Shown: positions 7,983 to 15,749, counted from the stretch's first letter. The stretch: DNA of 21,236 nucleotides from Clostridia bacterium (GCA_017464225.1 JAFUDW010000133.1:1-21236), one strand, 5' to 3'. Notes: a model not told the origin generated them from the sequence alone. Translations and numbers: made by a program.

Positions 7983-7990
7983 GAAGGAGG
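7983..7990 (+). promoter_or_regulatory. Ribosome binding site fixing the aldolase start at 8000
   Basis: GAAGGAGG ends immediately before an in-frame ATG at 7991, which is too close to use, and 9 nt before ATG 8000. The latter also yields the usual family N-terminus MALVTTKEMF. Confidence 0.85.
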
Positions 7991-7999
7991 ATGATCGAT

Positions 8000-8965
8000 A
8001 TGGCTCTGGTTACTACCAAGGAAATGTTCAAAAAGGCCTATGAAGGCGGCTATGCCATCGGCGCGTTCAATGTAAACAACATGGAAATCGTGCAGGGCAT
8101 CACCGAGGCGGCCAAGATGGAAAACGCGCCTGTGATCCTGCAGGTGAGCAAGGGCGCCCGCGCCTATGCCAACCACACCTACCTGGTGAAGCTGGTGGAG
8201 GCCGCCATCAAGGAAACCGACCTGCCCATCGCCCTGCACCTGGATCACGGCCACGATTTCGAAACCTGCAAAAGCTGCATCGACGGCGGTTTCTCCTCCG
8301 TCATGATCGATAAGAGCGGCCTGCCCTTCGAGGAAAACATCAAGGAAACCCGCCGCGTGGTGGAATACGCCCACGATCACGGCGTGGTGGTGGAAGCCGA
8401 ACTGGGCACCCTGGCCGGCGTGGAGGACGACGTGAAGGTATCCGCTGAGGATTCCAGCTACACCCGCCCCGAGGAAGTGGAAGAATTCGTGACCCGCACC
8501 GGCTGCGACTCCCTGGCCATCGCCATCGGCACCAGCCACGGCGCTTACAAATTCACCGCCGCCCAGTGCACCCGCAATGCCGACGGCATCCTGGTGCCCC
8601 CGCCCCTGCGCTTCGACGTGCTGGAGGAGGTTTCCAAGCGCCTGCCCGGCTTCCCCATCGTGCTGCATGGCGCGTCCAGCGTGCCCCAGGAATTCGTGAA
8701 GATCATCAACGAATTCGGCGGCAAGATGCCCGACGCCGTGGGTATCCCCGAGGAACAGCTGCGCAAGGCCGCTACCATGGCCGTGTGCAAGATCAATATC
8801 GACAGCGACCTGCGCCTGGCCTTCACCGCCATGATCCGCAAGCATATGGCGGAGCATCCGGATCATTTCGATCCCCGGCAGTACCTGACCGACGCCCGCA
8901 ACGCCCTGCGCGATATGGTGCGCCATAAGATCGTGGATGTGCTGGGCTGCAATGGCAAAGCCTGA
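8000..8965 (+). CDS. fba: Class II fructose-1,6-bisphosphate aldolase
   Basis: A 321-residue cytosolic zinc-dependent aldolase that interconverts fructose 1,6-bisphosphate with glyceraldehyde 3-phosphate and dihydroxyacetone phosphate in glycolysis and gluconeogenesis. Family motifs are complete: GAFNVNNME at residues 21-29, catalytic Asp82 and zinc-ligand His83 in HLDHGHDFE, VEAELGTLAG at 131-140, His180 in GTSHGAYKF, His223 in VLHGASSVP, and the phosphate-binding NIDSDLRLAF near the end. Its own promoter and a strong terminator make it monocistronic. Related class II aldolases act on tagatose bisphosphate, but nothing around this gene points to galactitol or lactose catabolism. Confidence 0.96.
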   Translation: MALVTTKEMFKKAYEGGYAIGAFNVNNMEIVQGITEAAKMENAPVILQVSKGARAYANHTYLVKLVEAAIKETDLPIALHLDHGHDFETCKSCIDGGFSSVMIDKSGLPFEENIKETRRVVEYAHDHGVVVEAELGTLAGVEDDVKVSAEDSSYTRPEEVEEFVTRTGCDSLAIAIGTSHGAYKFTAAQCTRNADGILVPPPLRFDVLEEVSKRLPGFPIVLHGASSVPQEFVKIINEFGGKMPDAVGIPEEQLRKAATMAVCKINIDSDLRLAFTAMIRKHMAEHPDHFDPRQYLTDARNALRDMVRHKIVDVLGCNGKA

Positions 8966-9000
8966 TCGATCACAGCGCCCGGAAAGCGTATAGCAAAGCG

Positions 9001-9032
9001 CACCCTGAACGAATGAGTTCAGGGTGTTTTTT
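9001..9032 (+). terminator. Intrinsic terminator of the aldolase gene
   Basis: A perfect 10-bp stem, CACCCTGAAC (9001-9010) with GTTCAGGGTG (9017-9026), loop GAATGA, followed by six T at 9027-9032, 35 nt after the stop codon. Confidence 0.95.
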
Positions 9033-9111
9033 GGGGATCGTTCACCTCACAGCAGATCGTTCTGCAGGGAACGTAAGGTCAAGCTGTCTTGCGAGTTGAA
9101 CACGCATTAAA

Positions 9112-9229
9112 TGGTTTTTCACAGAAACTTAGGAACTTGTGTTTATCTGACACCTCATCCGGCGTTTCGCGCCACCTTCCCCTCCAGGAGAAGGCAGATG
9201 AGATGACCATAAGCTTCTGTGAAAACCCA
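9112..9229. repeat. MITE-like element with 20-bp inverted termini and a three-way-junction core
   Basis: The ends 9112-9131 and 9210-9229 are inverted repeats matching at 18 of 20 positions (both contain TTTTCACAGAA or its complement). Inside, CACCTCATC (9151-9159) pairs with GATGAGATG (9197-9205, one G-T-type mismatch) to enclose two hairpins: GGCG/CGCC (9161-9173) and CCTTCCCCT/AGGAGAAGG (9175-9194). The CACCTCATCC...CCTTCCCCT core resembles a short intergenic repeat I recall from gut Firmicutes genomes; that is memory, not a search. No ORF is carried, so any mobility would be in trans. The rest of the 331-nt gap between fba and the next gene holds only the two terminators and a small hairpin (GCAGA/TCTGC, near 9052-9065). 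Confidence 0.75.
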
Positions 9230-9230
9230 A

Positions 9231-9264
9231 TAAATAACCGCCGGAAATACGTGCTTTCCGGCGG
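9231..9264 (-). terminator. Intrinsic terminator of the ZinT/beta-helix gene
   Basis: A perfect 10-bp stem CCGCCGGAAA/TTTCCGGCGG (9238-9264, loop of 7 nt), followed on the - strand by TTATTTATT. It lies 33 nt beyond the stop codon at 9297 and abuts the MITE-like element. Confidence 0.85.
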
Positions 9265-9296
9265 CTTTGTTGATCAAATGATAGGGGAGGGGGTGA

Positions 9297-11714
9297 TTAT
9301 TCCAGCGGTTTGTCGTTAAGCGTCACGTTGGCGCTTTCGCAGTTGGTCAGCGTGAACACGGTGGGGTTGGCCCAGACGTCGTTGCCGTAGGCCTCTGCCA
9401 GGCCCTCGTAGAAGAAGCCCGCGCCGACGATCGCGCCTACGCCATCCACATTTTCACCGGCGGTGATGTCCACTTGGCTGGCCTTGCAGCCTGTGAATGC
9501 CGTTACCGGCAGGCCGATGCTTGCGTCCTCATAGCCGCCCGCATAGCCCGTGATGCCGCCGATCCAGAAGCAATTGTCGCCCACGGCAAGCTGTACATGG
9601 TCGGCCGTGTTACCGGTGAATTGTTCCGCGGCGAAGCCGCAGCCGGAAATGCCGCCGATGCCATAGCAGTTATCGCCCGCCTGGACCCTGCCGGTGGCGG
9701 TGCAGTTTACGACGCTGGTCATTTCCAAACCGCCGCCCACCAGGCCGCCATTGGCGCTGTTAGCGGGGACAACGACGCCGCTGGAGCCGCGAACCACGCA
9801 GTTTTCGATGAGACTGGCCATGCCCGCGCCAACGATGCCGCCGTACATGCCTTCGCCGCTGATTTCGGAAGCGTATCCGACAACCAGGGAATCCTCCAGC
9901 GTGACGTTGGAAACAGTGGAGCAGAAGGAATAACCAACGACGGCGGATACCATAGTGGTGCCCTCCACCGTGGCGTTATTCACGGTGAAATTGCCGATCT
10001 GCGCGTTGGCGACGCAGCCAAACAGGCCCAATGTCCATTTGTCCGGCTGTTCGATCACCAGGTTGCTGATGGTGTGACCCTGGCCGTCGAAGGTGCCGGT
10101 GAAGGCATAGGAAAGATCCGGCATTTCCGCTTCCTCGCCCTCCTGGCCCAACTGCACGAAGCTGCCGATGGGGGTCCACTCCTTGCCGCCCAGGTCGATA
10201 TCGGCCGTCAGCACATAGCTGCCGGACAGATTGCTGTTGATCGCCGCCAGATCCTCCGCCGTGGCAATTTCCACAACAGCCGCGGCCTCGGCTTCCTCTT
10301 CCTCGCCGGCGTTCTCATCCACGAACAGCTTGATGCAATCCTTGATCTGGCTTTCCTTGTAGTTATCGTTGATGGCGCCGACCAGCCAATAGGCGTATTC
10401 ACCCTGATCGTAGCTGCCCATGTTTTCCAGGCTCGCGCCGTAACGGAATTCCACATGCTGGGTTTCGGCGATGGTATCATCGGCGAAAGCAAAGTAGGTG
10501 AACATGCCCGCGTCCGCGTCGTCGGTGGCGTATACCCGCAGTTGGGTGCCGGTGGGCTGGCCGAAGAAGGTCACGTCCACGCTGTCCAGATAATGATAGG
10601 CGTGGCGGAACGCTTCCTTGCCATCCGCGTCCACGCCATAGATCACGTCACCGTCGATGGTAACGCTCTTCAGGCCGTTTTCCAGATAGCAGTCAAAGAT
10701 CATGGAGGCGGGGTCGCTGCCGAAAGCGTCGATGGCTTCCTGGCCCTTCAGCGTGCCCATGAAGCCCTGGGTCATGGCCACGTAATACCCTTCCGCCGCT
10801 TCGCCCTCAATGCCATAAGCGGCCAGGCATTCCATCCAGTAATCCTTGTATTCTTCCTTGGCAAATTCCGGGAACAGGTCGATGTAGGTGCCATTGAGCC
10901 GGGGCAGCAGCTCGTCATCGGATACTGCCACATCCACGTCGATGGTGAAAAGGCCATTCCAGGTGATGAATTCGATCTGGGCGATCCGCTTGCCCTTCAG
11001 GGCGTTGTATACGTCGCTGTCCAGGTCAAAGCCGATTTGGGTTTTCCGCCACAGGTTGGCGATGTGGCGCAGGCCCACCTTGGTTCCGTCGTCGGCCGTC
11101 AGGATCACGCCGCTGACGTTCAGGTCAGCCAGGGCGTCGTCGGCGCCGGCCACCTTCATCACCATGTCGGCGTGACGGTCGTAGACGAAGGAAGCGGAGC
11201 CGTTTAGCGCCGTGGTTTCGGCCTGGATGGCGCCAAAGCTGCCGTCGGCGTTCAGCGCCTTATAGGCGGCGGGCGTTTCGGCCAGCGCATACCAGGAGAA
11301 GCTGGGCGCTTCAAACAGGGCTTCGCTGCCTGCGAAAACGTTGGTGGATTCCTGGCCCTTGTTGGTCACGGTGATTTCCACTTGGCTTTCATCCGTGATT
11401 TCCACGCCGCCCAGCGTGGCAAGCACGTTTTTATCCTCCACATAGACGGGGAAGATCACGCCGGTGATGTCGGTGCCCACAGGGTCCACGTGGTAGCTGC
11501 CGCCGGCCAGCGTGGCGGTGCGGGACTTCATCAGGGTGGAAGAGGATACGGCGTCGATGCCGGAAGCATCCGTCACTTCCGCCTCATAGAACGCCGCGTA
11601 TGGAATATTCATCAGCACATAGTTGCCTTGCTCGGCCTGGCATACCGCCACGGCGCCAAACAGGCAGAATACGCACAGCAGGATCGCTAATCGGGATACG
11701 ATGCGATGTTTCAT
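9297..11714 (-). CDS. Secreted protein with ZinT-like domain and GLUG/beta-helix-like repeats
   Basis: An 805-residue exported protein. Residues 1-28 are a signal peptide (MKHRIVSRLAILLCVFCLFG, VCQA). Residues 31-170 form a domain with MNIPYAAFYEAEV, DAVSSSTLMKSRT and LAGGSYHVD, which I recall as a surface-protein domain but cannot name. Residues about 271-468 resemble the ZinT zinc-binding domain: NGTYIDLFPEF, GTLKGQEAIDAFG, HAYHYL, DADAGMFTYFAF and HVEFRYG, then a YAYWLVGA segment. A Glu-rich linker (470-477) leads to residues 480-805, with GGKEWTPIGS, TFDGQGHTISNLVI and repeated GG(I/L)VG-type turns as in GLUG or parallel beta-helix surface proteins. No anchor motif is seen. ATG 11714 is chosen for its AAGGGGGC site and signal peptide. 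It lies 17 nt after the flavodoxin gene, so it is last in the metal-responsive operon. A surface metal-binding or adhesin role is inferred. Confidence 0.82.
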   Translation of the reverse strand: MKHRIVSRLAILLCVFCLFGAVAVCQAEQGNYVLMNIPYAAFYEAEVTDASGIDAVSSSTLMKSRTATLAGGSYHVDPVGTDITGVIFPVYVEDKNVLATLGGVEITDESQVEITVTNKGQESTNVFAGSEALFEAPSFSWYALAETPAAYKALNADGSFGAIQAETTALNGSASFVYDRHADMVMKVAGADDALADLNVSGVILTADDGTKVGLRHIANLWRKTQIGFDLDSDVYNALKGKRIAQIEFITWNGLFTIDVDVAVSDDELLPRLNGTYIDLFPEFAKEEYKDYWMECLAAYGIEGEAAEGYYVAMTQGFMGTLKGQEAIDAFGSDPASMIFDCYLENGLKSVTIDGDVIYGVDADGKEAFRHAYHYLDSVDVTFFGQPTGTQLRVYATDDADAGMFTYFAFADDTIAETQHVEFRYGASLENMGSYDQGEYAYWLVGAINDNYKESQIKDCIKLFVDENAGEEEEAEAAAVVEIATAEDLAAINSNLSGSYVLTADIDLGGKEWTPIGSFVQLGQEGEEAEMPDLSYAFTGTFDGQGHTISNLVIEQPDKWTLGLFGCVANAQIGNFTVNNATVEGTTMVSAVVGYSFCSTVSNVTLEDSLVVGYASEISGEGMYGGIVGAGMASLIENCVVRGSSGVVVPANSANGGLVGGGLEMTSVVNCTATGRVQAGDNCYGIGGISGCGFAAEQFTGNTADHVQLAVGDNCFWIGGITGYAGGYEDASIGLPVTAFTGCKASQVDITAGENVDGVGAIVGAGFFYEGLAEAYGNDVWANPTVFTLTNCESANVTLNDKPLE

Positions 11715-11720
11715 TTTTTC

Positions 11721-11728
11721 GCCCCCTT
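11721..11728 (-). promoter_or_regulatory. Ribosome binding site fixing the start at 11714
   Basis: AAGGGGGC on the - strand lies 6 nt before ATG 11714. The frame is open to 11765 but the added 17 residues lack a start signal and would bury the signal peptide. Confidence 0.7.
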
Positions 11729-11731
11729 GGT

Positions 11732-12151
11732 TTATTCCGCCAGGGCGGCGCCAAGGGCCTTGCACTTCGCAATGCCGTCGTCATCCGGCGTTTCGTTGAC
11801 GATCAGGCTGTCAGCGGCCAGCGCGATGCCCTTTTCGGCGCACCGGCTTTCCCAATTGCGCATCCATTCGCCGTCGCCCCAGCCGTAGGAGCCGAACAGG
11901 GCCACCTTCTTGCCGGCCAGCGCGCCTTCGATGCCTTCCAGCATGGGCAGGAATTCACCGTCCTCCAGTTCTTCCGCGCCCATAGCGGGGCAGCCCAGGG
12001 CCACAGCGTCGTAAGCGGAAACGTCGCTCACGTCGGCGCAGGTCAGTAAATCGACCGCCGCGCCTTTCTCCTTCGCGCCCTCCGCGACCGCGTTGGCCAT
12101 GGCCTCCGTGTTGCCAGTGCTGCTCCAATAGATTACTGCCAGTTTGCTCAT
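11732..12151 (-). CDS. Flavodoxin (short-chain)
   Basis: A 139-residue cytosolic FMN electron carrier. Residues 1-8 form the first beta strand (MSKLAVIYW), followed by the FMN phosphate loop SSTGNTEAM at 10-18, the isoalloxazine-contact loop near LGCPAMGAEEL, and the GSYGWGDGEWM loop. Length and motifs fit short-chain flavodoxins. Flavodoxins commonly replace ferredoxin when iron is short. Its ATG overlaps the stop of the DUF3793 gene (ATGA), showing translational coupling, and GGAAGG precedes it. The operon promoter carries DtxR-like palindromes, which supports iron- or metal-dependent control. Confidence 0.95.
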   Translation of the reverse strand: MSKLAVIYWSSTGNTEAMANAVAEGAKEKGAAVDLLTCADVSDVSAYDAVALGCPAMGAEELEDGEFLPMLEGIEGALAGKKVALFGSYGWGDGEWMRNWESRCAEKGIALAADSLIVNETPDDDGIAKCKALGAALAE

Positions 12152-12744
12152 GCTGATACCTTCCTTTCGTTGCTTTCTGATTTATATGAAAACTGTCGCG
12201 GTCCGATCGTCAGCCGGGACAGGCTCCATCCTTCCTGATTGCGCCGCACATACGCGTTGGTGCAGCGGCGGCAGCGGGCGAAGATGCGCTTGGCTTCTTC
12301 TTCGTCGCTTTCAAATACCTTCCACAGGCCCGTGCATTTGCATTCTTTGTGCTCGATGAACCCCCGCACGTCCACCGCGGGATAGCCCAGGAACAGGCCG
12401 ATTTCGTGGGGAAAGGATTCGCATTCCCGCAGCCTGCGGATCAGATACAAAATCCGCGTCATGGGCGTTCCCTCCGGATAGCCGTTTTCCCGCAGGATGC
12501 TTTCCGCCACGGGGTTTTGCAAATCGCGCTCCAGCATTTGGGGCCGGAACAGATAAATCAGCGCCCGCCCGTTCAAATACCGCAGCGGGAACGCCCGCAC
12601 CCCTTTCTGGATGAGGCACCGATTGATCAGGCGCAGGCTCTCGGTCAATTCCGCCTGGCTTTCAAACGGGCAGTTGAACAGGCTGCCTGTTTTGATGGCC
12701 GCCAGCGTCGGCGCGCAGCAGCGAATCACCAATTCGTCGGACAT
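12148..12744 (-). CDS. DUF3793 family protein
   Basis: A 198-residue cytosolic protein with DUF3793 signatures: CCAPTLAAIKTGSLFNC near the N-terminus, FPLRYLNGRALIYLFRP, and EIGLFLGYPAVDVRGFIEH. It also has scattered Cys pairs (CKC, CRRC). The biochemical role of DUF3793 is unknown; members occur beside flavodoxin and iron-transport genes in Clostridia, as far as I recall. First gene of the operon: ATG 12744 follows AAGGAG at 6-nt spacing, and its stop overlaps the flavodoxin start. The upstream region carries a strong promoter and two GTTAG-N6-CTAAC palindromes. Confidence 0.92.
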   Translation of the reverse strand: MSDELVIRCCAPTLAAIKTGSLFNCPFESQAELTESLRLINRCLIQKGVRAFPLRYLNGRALIYLFRPQMLERDLQNPVAESILRENGYPEGTPMTRILYLIRRLRECESFPHEIGLFLGYPAVDVRGFIEHKECKCTGLWKVFESDEEEAKRIFARCRRCTNAYVRRNQEGWSLSRLTIGPRQFSYKSESNERKVSA

Positions 12745-12758
12745 AAGCTTCTCCTTGA

Positions 12759-12774
12759 GTTAGCGGTTTCTAAC
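12759..12774. promoter_or_regulatory. DtxR-like palindrome next to the ribosome binding site
   Basis: GTTAG-CGGTTT-CTAAC: both half-sites are identical to those of the palindrome at 12828-12843, with the same 6-nt spacing. It ends just upstream of the AAGGAG of the DUF3793 gene, so a bound repressor could block elongation or act with the first site. Confidence 0.6.
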
Positions 12775-12827
12775 CATGATCCGAAAAATATGCCGCTCCT
12801 TAGCGTCCCAGGGGAAAGAGCAGCTTA

Positions 12828-12843
12828 GTTAGATAAATCTAAC
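12828..12843. promoter_or_regulatory. DtxR-like operator on the transcription start
   Basis: GTTAGAT-AA-ATCTAAC is a perfect palindrome beginning 6 nt downstream of the -10 box (12850-12855), so it covers about +1 to +16. The TTAG...CTAA halves resemble the core of DtxR/IdeR-type metal-repressor boxes. The binding protein is inferred, not shown. Confidence 0.7.
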
Positions 12844-12849
12844 ATCGTT

Positions 12850-12878
12850 ATGATACCATGAGTTTTCGCTTGTGTCAA
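12850..12878 (-). promoter_or_regulatory. SigA-type promoter of the DUF3793-flavodoxin-ZinT operon
   Basis: On the - strand, a perfect TTGACA (12878-12873) and TATCAT (12855-12850, one mismatch) are 17 nt apart. A promoter this close to consensus would be strong unless repressed, in keeping with the palindrome on its start site. The leader is about 100 nt. Confidence 0.88.
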
Positions 12879-12912
12879 TAGCAAATGATGAAGAACTGCA
12901 TTTTTTCTATGA

Positions 12913-13731
12913 TCACAGCGCTTTCTTCGGGCAATTTCTGACGCATTCCATGCACAGGATGCATTCGGTTCCGTTTTCTCTTTTTCTGGAATTGTCCGTC
13001 ACGTCGACATGCATGGGGCAGACCCGCCTGCATTTGCCGCAGGAAACGCATTTTTCCTTGTCGCATTTTATCCGGAGCAGGGAAAAGTAGCTCATAGGCT
13101 TCAAGAATACCGTGATAGGGCAGATGTATTTGCAGAAGGCGCGATTATCCTGAAAAGCAAAAGCAAGGCCGATGCCCACTGCGTAATAGAGCGCATTCCC
13201 CACGATAAACGCCCAGAACATGACGCGTTCCAAATTGCCTACATGGGCAAGGAAGAGGGCGGAAACAAAGATCAGCGAGGCGGCAAAGGTCAAATACTGG
13301 ATCCAGCCGATTTTCTTCCGCGGCTGCGCGGGCGTCTTGTAAGGCAGGAAATCCAGCACCATCGCCGTCCAACAGGCGTAACCGCACCAGCCGCGCCCGA
13401 AGATCAGGGGGCCAAGGATCTTGGCCACCGCGTAATGGATCGTCGCCGCTTCAAATACGCCCGTGAACAAATAGTACCAGAAGCCCTCGATCTGCATATT
13501 CTCCCCGGAAATCAAGCCCAGGTAGATCAGCATGTACAGGCCGACCAGCAGCTGAACGATCCGCCGGGCATGCTTGTATTTCCGGATGAACAGGAAGATG
13601 CCCAGCGAGAGGGAAAGGCCGATATAACTGAAATTGAACAAATAGAACAGGTTATCCTTTGTCAGCCACAGCGTGATCGCAACCGCTTCAAACACAGCCA
13701 GCATCAGCGACGGCAAGGCATATTTCTTCAT
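12913..13731 (-). CDS. 4Fe-4S membrane protein, NapH/NosR-like
   Basis: A 272-residue membrane redox protein. About six hydrophobic segments span residues 1-215, with two Cys pairs facing the membrane edge: GRGWCGYAC (Cys116, 120) and FCKYICP (Cys200, 204), the pattern of the Fer4_5-type NapH/NosR/RdxA group. The C-terminus holds two CxxCxxCxxxCP clusters (Cys228/231/234/238 and 257/260/263/267), each expected to bind a 4Fe-4S cubane. Such proteins pass electrons from quinone or flavin to another redox partner; the partner here is unknown, and the downstream flavodoxin is only a guess. GGAGG lies about 10 nt before ATG 13731. No confident promoter is seen in the 200 nt upstream. The next gene has its own promoter 34 nt beyond the stop. 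Confidence 0.88.
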   Translation of the reverse strand: MKKYALPSLMLAVFEAVAITLWLTKDNLFYLFNFSYIGLSLSLGIFLFIRKYKHARRIVQLLVGLYMLIYLGLISGENMQIEGFWYYLFTGVFEAATIHYAVAKILGPLIFGRGWCGYACWTAMVLDFLPYKTPAQPRKKIGWIQYLTFAASLIFVSALFLAHVGNLERVMFWAFIVGNALYYAVGIGLAFAFQDNRAFCKYICPITVFLKPMSYFSLLRIKCDKEKCVSCGKCRRVCPMHVDVTDNSRKRENGTECILCMECVRNCPKKAL

Positions 13732-13862
13732 TCCTTTGTTTCCTCCGTGGCAGCTTCCCGTCCTCTTCGCCGGTGCGTTTTATGAACCCATGATGCCGGC
13801 CATGCTCGCATTCGCGGCCCGGCTGGATGGAGAATTGATCTGCGGTCAATTTGCTCGTTATT

Positions 13863-13913
13863 ATAATAAAACGAGCCCCCTGTGGCAATTAAAATGCTGC
13901 AGGAGGCTCGTTT
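13863..13913 (-). terminator. Strong hairpin terminator closing the Type III RM operon
   Basis: Arms AAACGAGCCCCCTG (13869-13882) and CAGGAGGCTCGTTT (13900-13913) pair at 13 of 14 positions. On the - strand the stem runs into TTTTATTATAAT. It lies about 25 nt past the stop at 13938 and marks the edge of the island. The other ~140 nt up to 13731 show no further feature I can support. Confidence 0.85.
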
Positions 13914-13937
13914 GCATATTCCAGCCATAACTGTCGT

Positions 13938-15749
13938 TTATTGACCCGATTCCTTTTTTAAGTTGAAAATCGGGAACTTTACAAATTCCTTACGCTCATC
14001 TTCCGGAATTCTTTTTAACCAAAAATCAACTTCATCGTATCGTTCAAGAAGAATATTCGTGCCTGCCATTATGTGAGCATTGTCGGCTGATTGAGCAGCA
14101 ATTGCGAATAATTCTTCTTTTTCAGGATTTTCTAATGGACGAGTACGCTTTATTATCTGTAAGCGATTCAATGCAGATACTCTCTTATCCCAGACCTCAG
14201 CCGGCATACTCTCAAGCCATTTTGCAAATTCAAGTGCTGTATTAATCAGCTTTGTTTTTCGTTCTCCAGAAGCTTTATCAGAAGCGCCTATCATAAACAG
14301 CATTACCGAATTTGCAATATCGTATATATACGGAGTCGCTGAATATCGTTGGAATGATGGGAGTAATCGCTCGAACTGAATATTTGAAACTTTAAGATAC
14401 GCCTCTTCATCAAAGATTATTGCAACCGGTACTGGAAGATCATTTTTATCTTTTACTCCCGTATACATTGGTTTCAAGTAATCCAAAGCATTATAAAAAG
14501 TGTAGGTGCCTCTATCATTCTTGCTTTGCTTTAGCCAAAGTGCAAAGCGCAAAGAACCGATCTCAATTGTTGTTATGGTTGGTAAGTCTTCGCGCAAGCC
14601 GGAAACGGGTTGGTGATCAACTGTTGATATTGCTAATCGTTCCAGGTTCCGATAATCTTCTGCTGTTAATTTCGTTAAGTCAATATCATCTGTACATCCT
14701 TGCAAATCAAGCATTTGTATGAACCGCGCCATCTTTTTCAAATTTGAAGTCTGTGACGCCTGGTTGAAACGGCTTAAGTCAAGCTTGTCCCTATCGAACT
14801 CGTGTCGGATACCTCCTGTTTCAAAACCGTTATTCTCAATAGCTGCCAAAATGAAGCTGCTGTCCTTATACAATGTTCTCAGCATATTGGAGCCCTTGTA
14901 CTCCATGCTGCATCCCGGTTGTCCTTCAGTGAACTTAACACGGAAACTGCTACCAATCAGCACAGTCGTTGAATTAGGTTCATGAATTATATCATAGGAA
15001 TTATAATAAGGAGTTCCAGCAACAGTAACAGGCACTTCAAGTCTTTGACGATCTACCAAGTGGATAGGCTGGCCTTGGACAGGCTGCCATACATCACTGT
15101 TCTTTAGCTTTGCATATATATAAACGTCGTGATTATTTAAATCAGCAGGGTACTTCGGTTTTGCCCCATACCCAAAGAATGGAATTTTAAACCCTTCAAG
15201 AATTCCTTTCTTCTCCAAATCGTCAAGCTGCGGAAGTTCACCAACATTCGCAAAGCTCGCCTGCATACGACAGTTTTCATAGCAGTTGAGCACTATGGTT
15301 GCTATGTCTTCACCTTTGCGTGGAAGAGCTTTCAGCAAAACTGAAGGTTTTGATTTTGCTTTTGTCTTTGCAAGAATATCAATAATCTTCACCGGAGTAA
15401 GCTCTTGATAATAGACTTTATCTTCAAAGCCCTTATCTGATTGTCGAACATAAACAACAAACAGTAAGCATCCACCATTTGTCTTGAAGTTCAATAAATC
15501 ATCAATGGACATGGGGTAGGTAATCGCATCTTTATTGAAGTGCTTTTTTTCACACCCTTTAACCTGAACATTTACTCTTTTCAACCCTTTTTTTGTTTGA
15601 CGAGCATTTTGATGCACGCAAATATATCCATCAAAGGATGGGCTTTTGTCATTGTCAGAAATATAAGAAGACAATACGGGAGACAATCGTATTTTTGCTT
15701 TTACAGCATCAACTGCCGTCTCTTCTATAGCTTTAGGATTTAAGGCCAT
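13938..15749 (-). CDS. DUF4365-like nuclease-domain protein, Type III RM accessory gene
   Basis: A 603-residue protein of unknown function. The N-terminus (about 1-165) resembles DUF4365, a PD-(D/E)XK nuclease-like domain: ETAVDAVKAKI, the acidic strand SPSFDGYICVH (candidate Asp40) and RVNVQVKGCEKKHF, whose QVK triad takes the place of (D/E)XK. A strand-rich middle (about 200-330) precedes a helical C-terminus (about 340-603) that I do not recognise. No signal peptide or TM. GGAG lies 7 nt before ATG 15749, 29 nt after res, so it is the last gene of the mod-res operon. Its DNA is clearly AT-richer than res, suggesting a separate origin. I infer a defence accessory nuclease or effector; a transposon passenger or unrelated cargo is possible. 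Confidence 0.72.
   Translation of the reverse strand: MALNPKAIEETAVDAVKAKIRLSPVLSSYISDNDKSPSFDGYICVHQNARQTKKGLKRVNVQVKGCEKKHFNKDAITYPMSIDDLLNFKTNGGCLLFVVYVRQSDKGFEDKVYYQELTPVKIIDILAKTKAKSKPSVLLKALPRKGEDIATIVLNCYENCRMQASFANVGELPQLDDLEKKGILEGFKIPFFGYGAKPKYPADLNNHDVYIYAKLKNSDVWQPVQGQPIHLVDRQRLEVPVTVAGTPYYNSYDIIHEPNSTTVLIGSSFRVKFTEGQPGCSMEYKGSNMLRTLYKDSSFILAAIENNGFETGGIRHEFDRDKLDLSRFNQASQTSNLKKMARFIQMLDLQGCTDDIDLTKLTAEDYRNLERLAISTVDHQPVSGLREDLPTITTIEIGSLRFALWLKQSKNDRGTYTFYNALDYLKPMYTGVKDKNDLPVPVAIIFDEEAYLKVSNIQFERLLPSFQRYSATPYIYDIANSVMLFMIGASDKASGERKTKLINTALEFAKWLESMPAEVWDKRVSALNRLQIIKRTRPLENPEKEELFAIAAQSADNAHIMAGTNILLERYDEVDFWLKRIPEDERKEFVKFPIFNLKKESGQ

Noticed and set aside
7937..8926. 329-codon - strand open frame opposite fba
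   Set aside because: Antisense shadow of a fully recognisable aldolase.
9151..9205. Possible tRNA or structured ncRNA from the cloverleaf-like fold
   Set aside because: No anticodon arm, T-loop or CCA-like end. The fold is better explained as the core of the inverted-repeat element.
9474..11207. 577-codon + strand open frame opposite the ZinT/beta-helix gene
   Set aside because: No ribosome binding site or recognisable domain, biased composition, and it lies wholly within a well-supported gene.
9345..11600. FMN-binding domain suggested by DAVSSST in the ZinT-like protein
   Set aside because: The FMN-bind loop normally reads DxxSGAT; the Gly and the following pattern are absent, and the surrounding sequence does not fit that fold.
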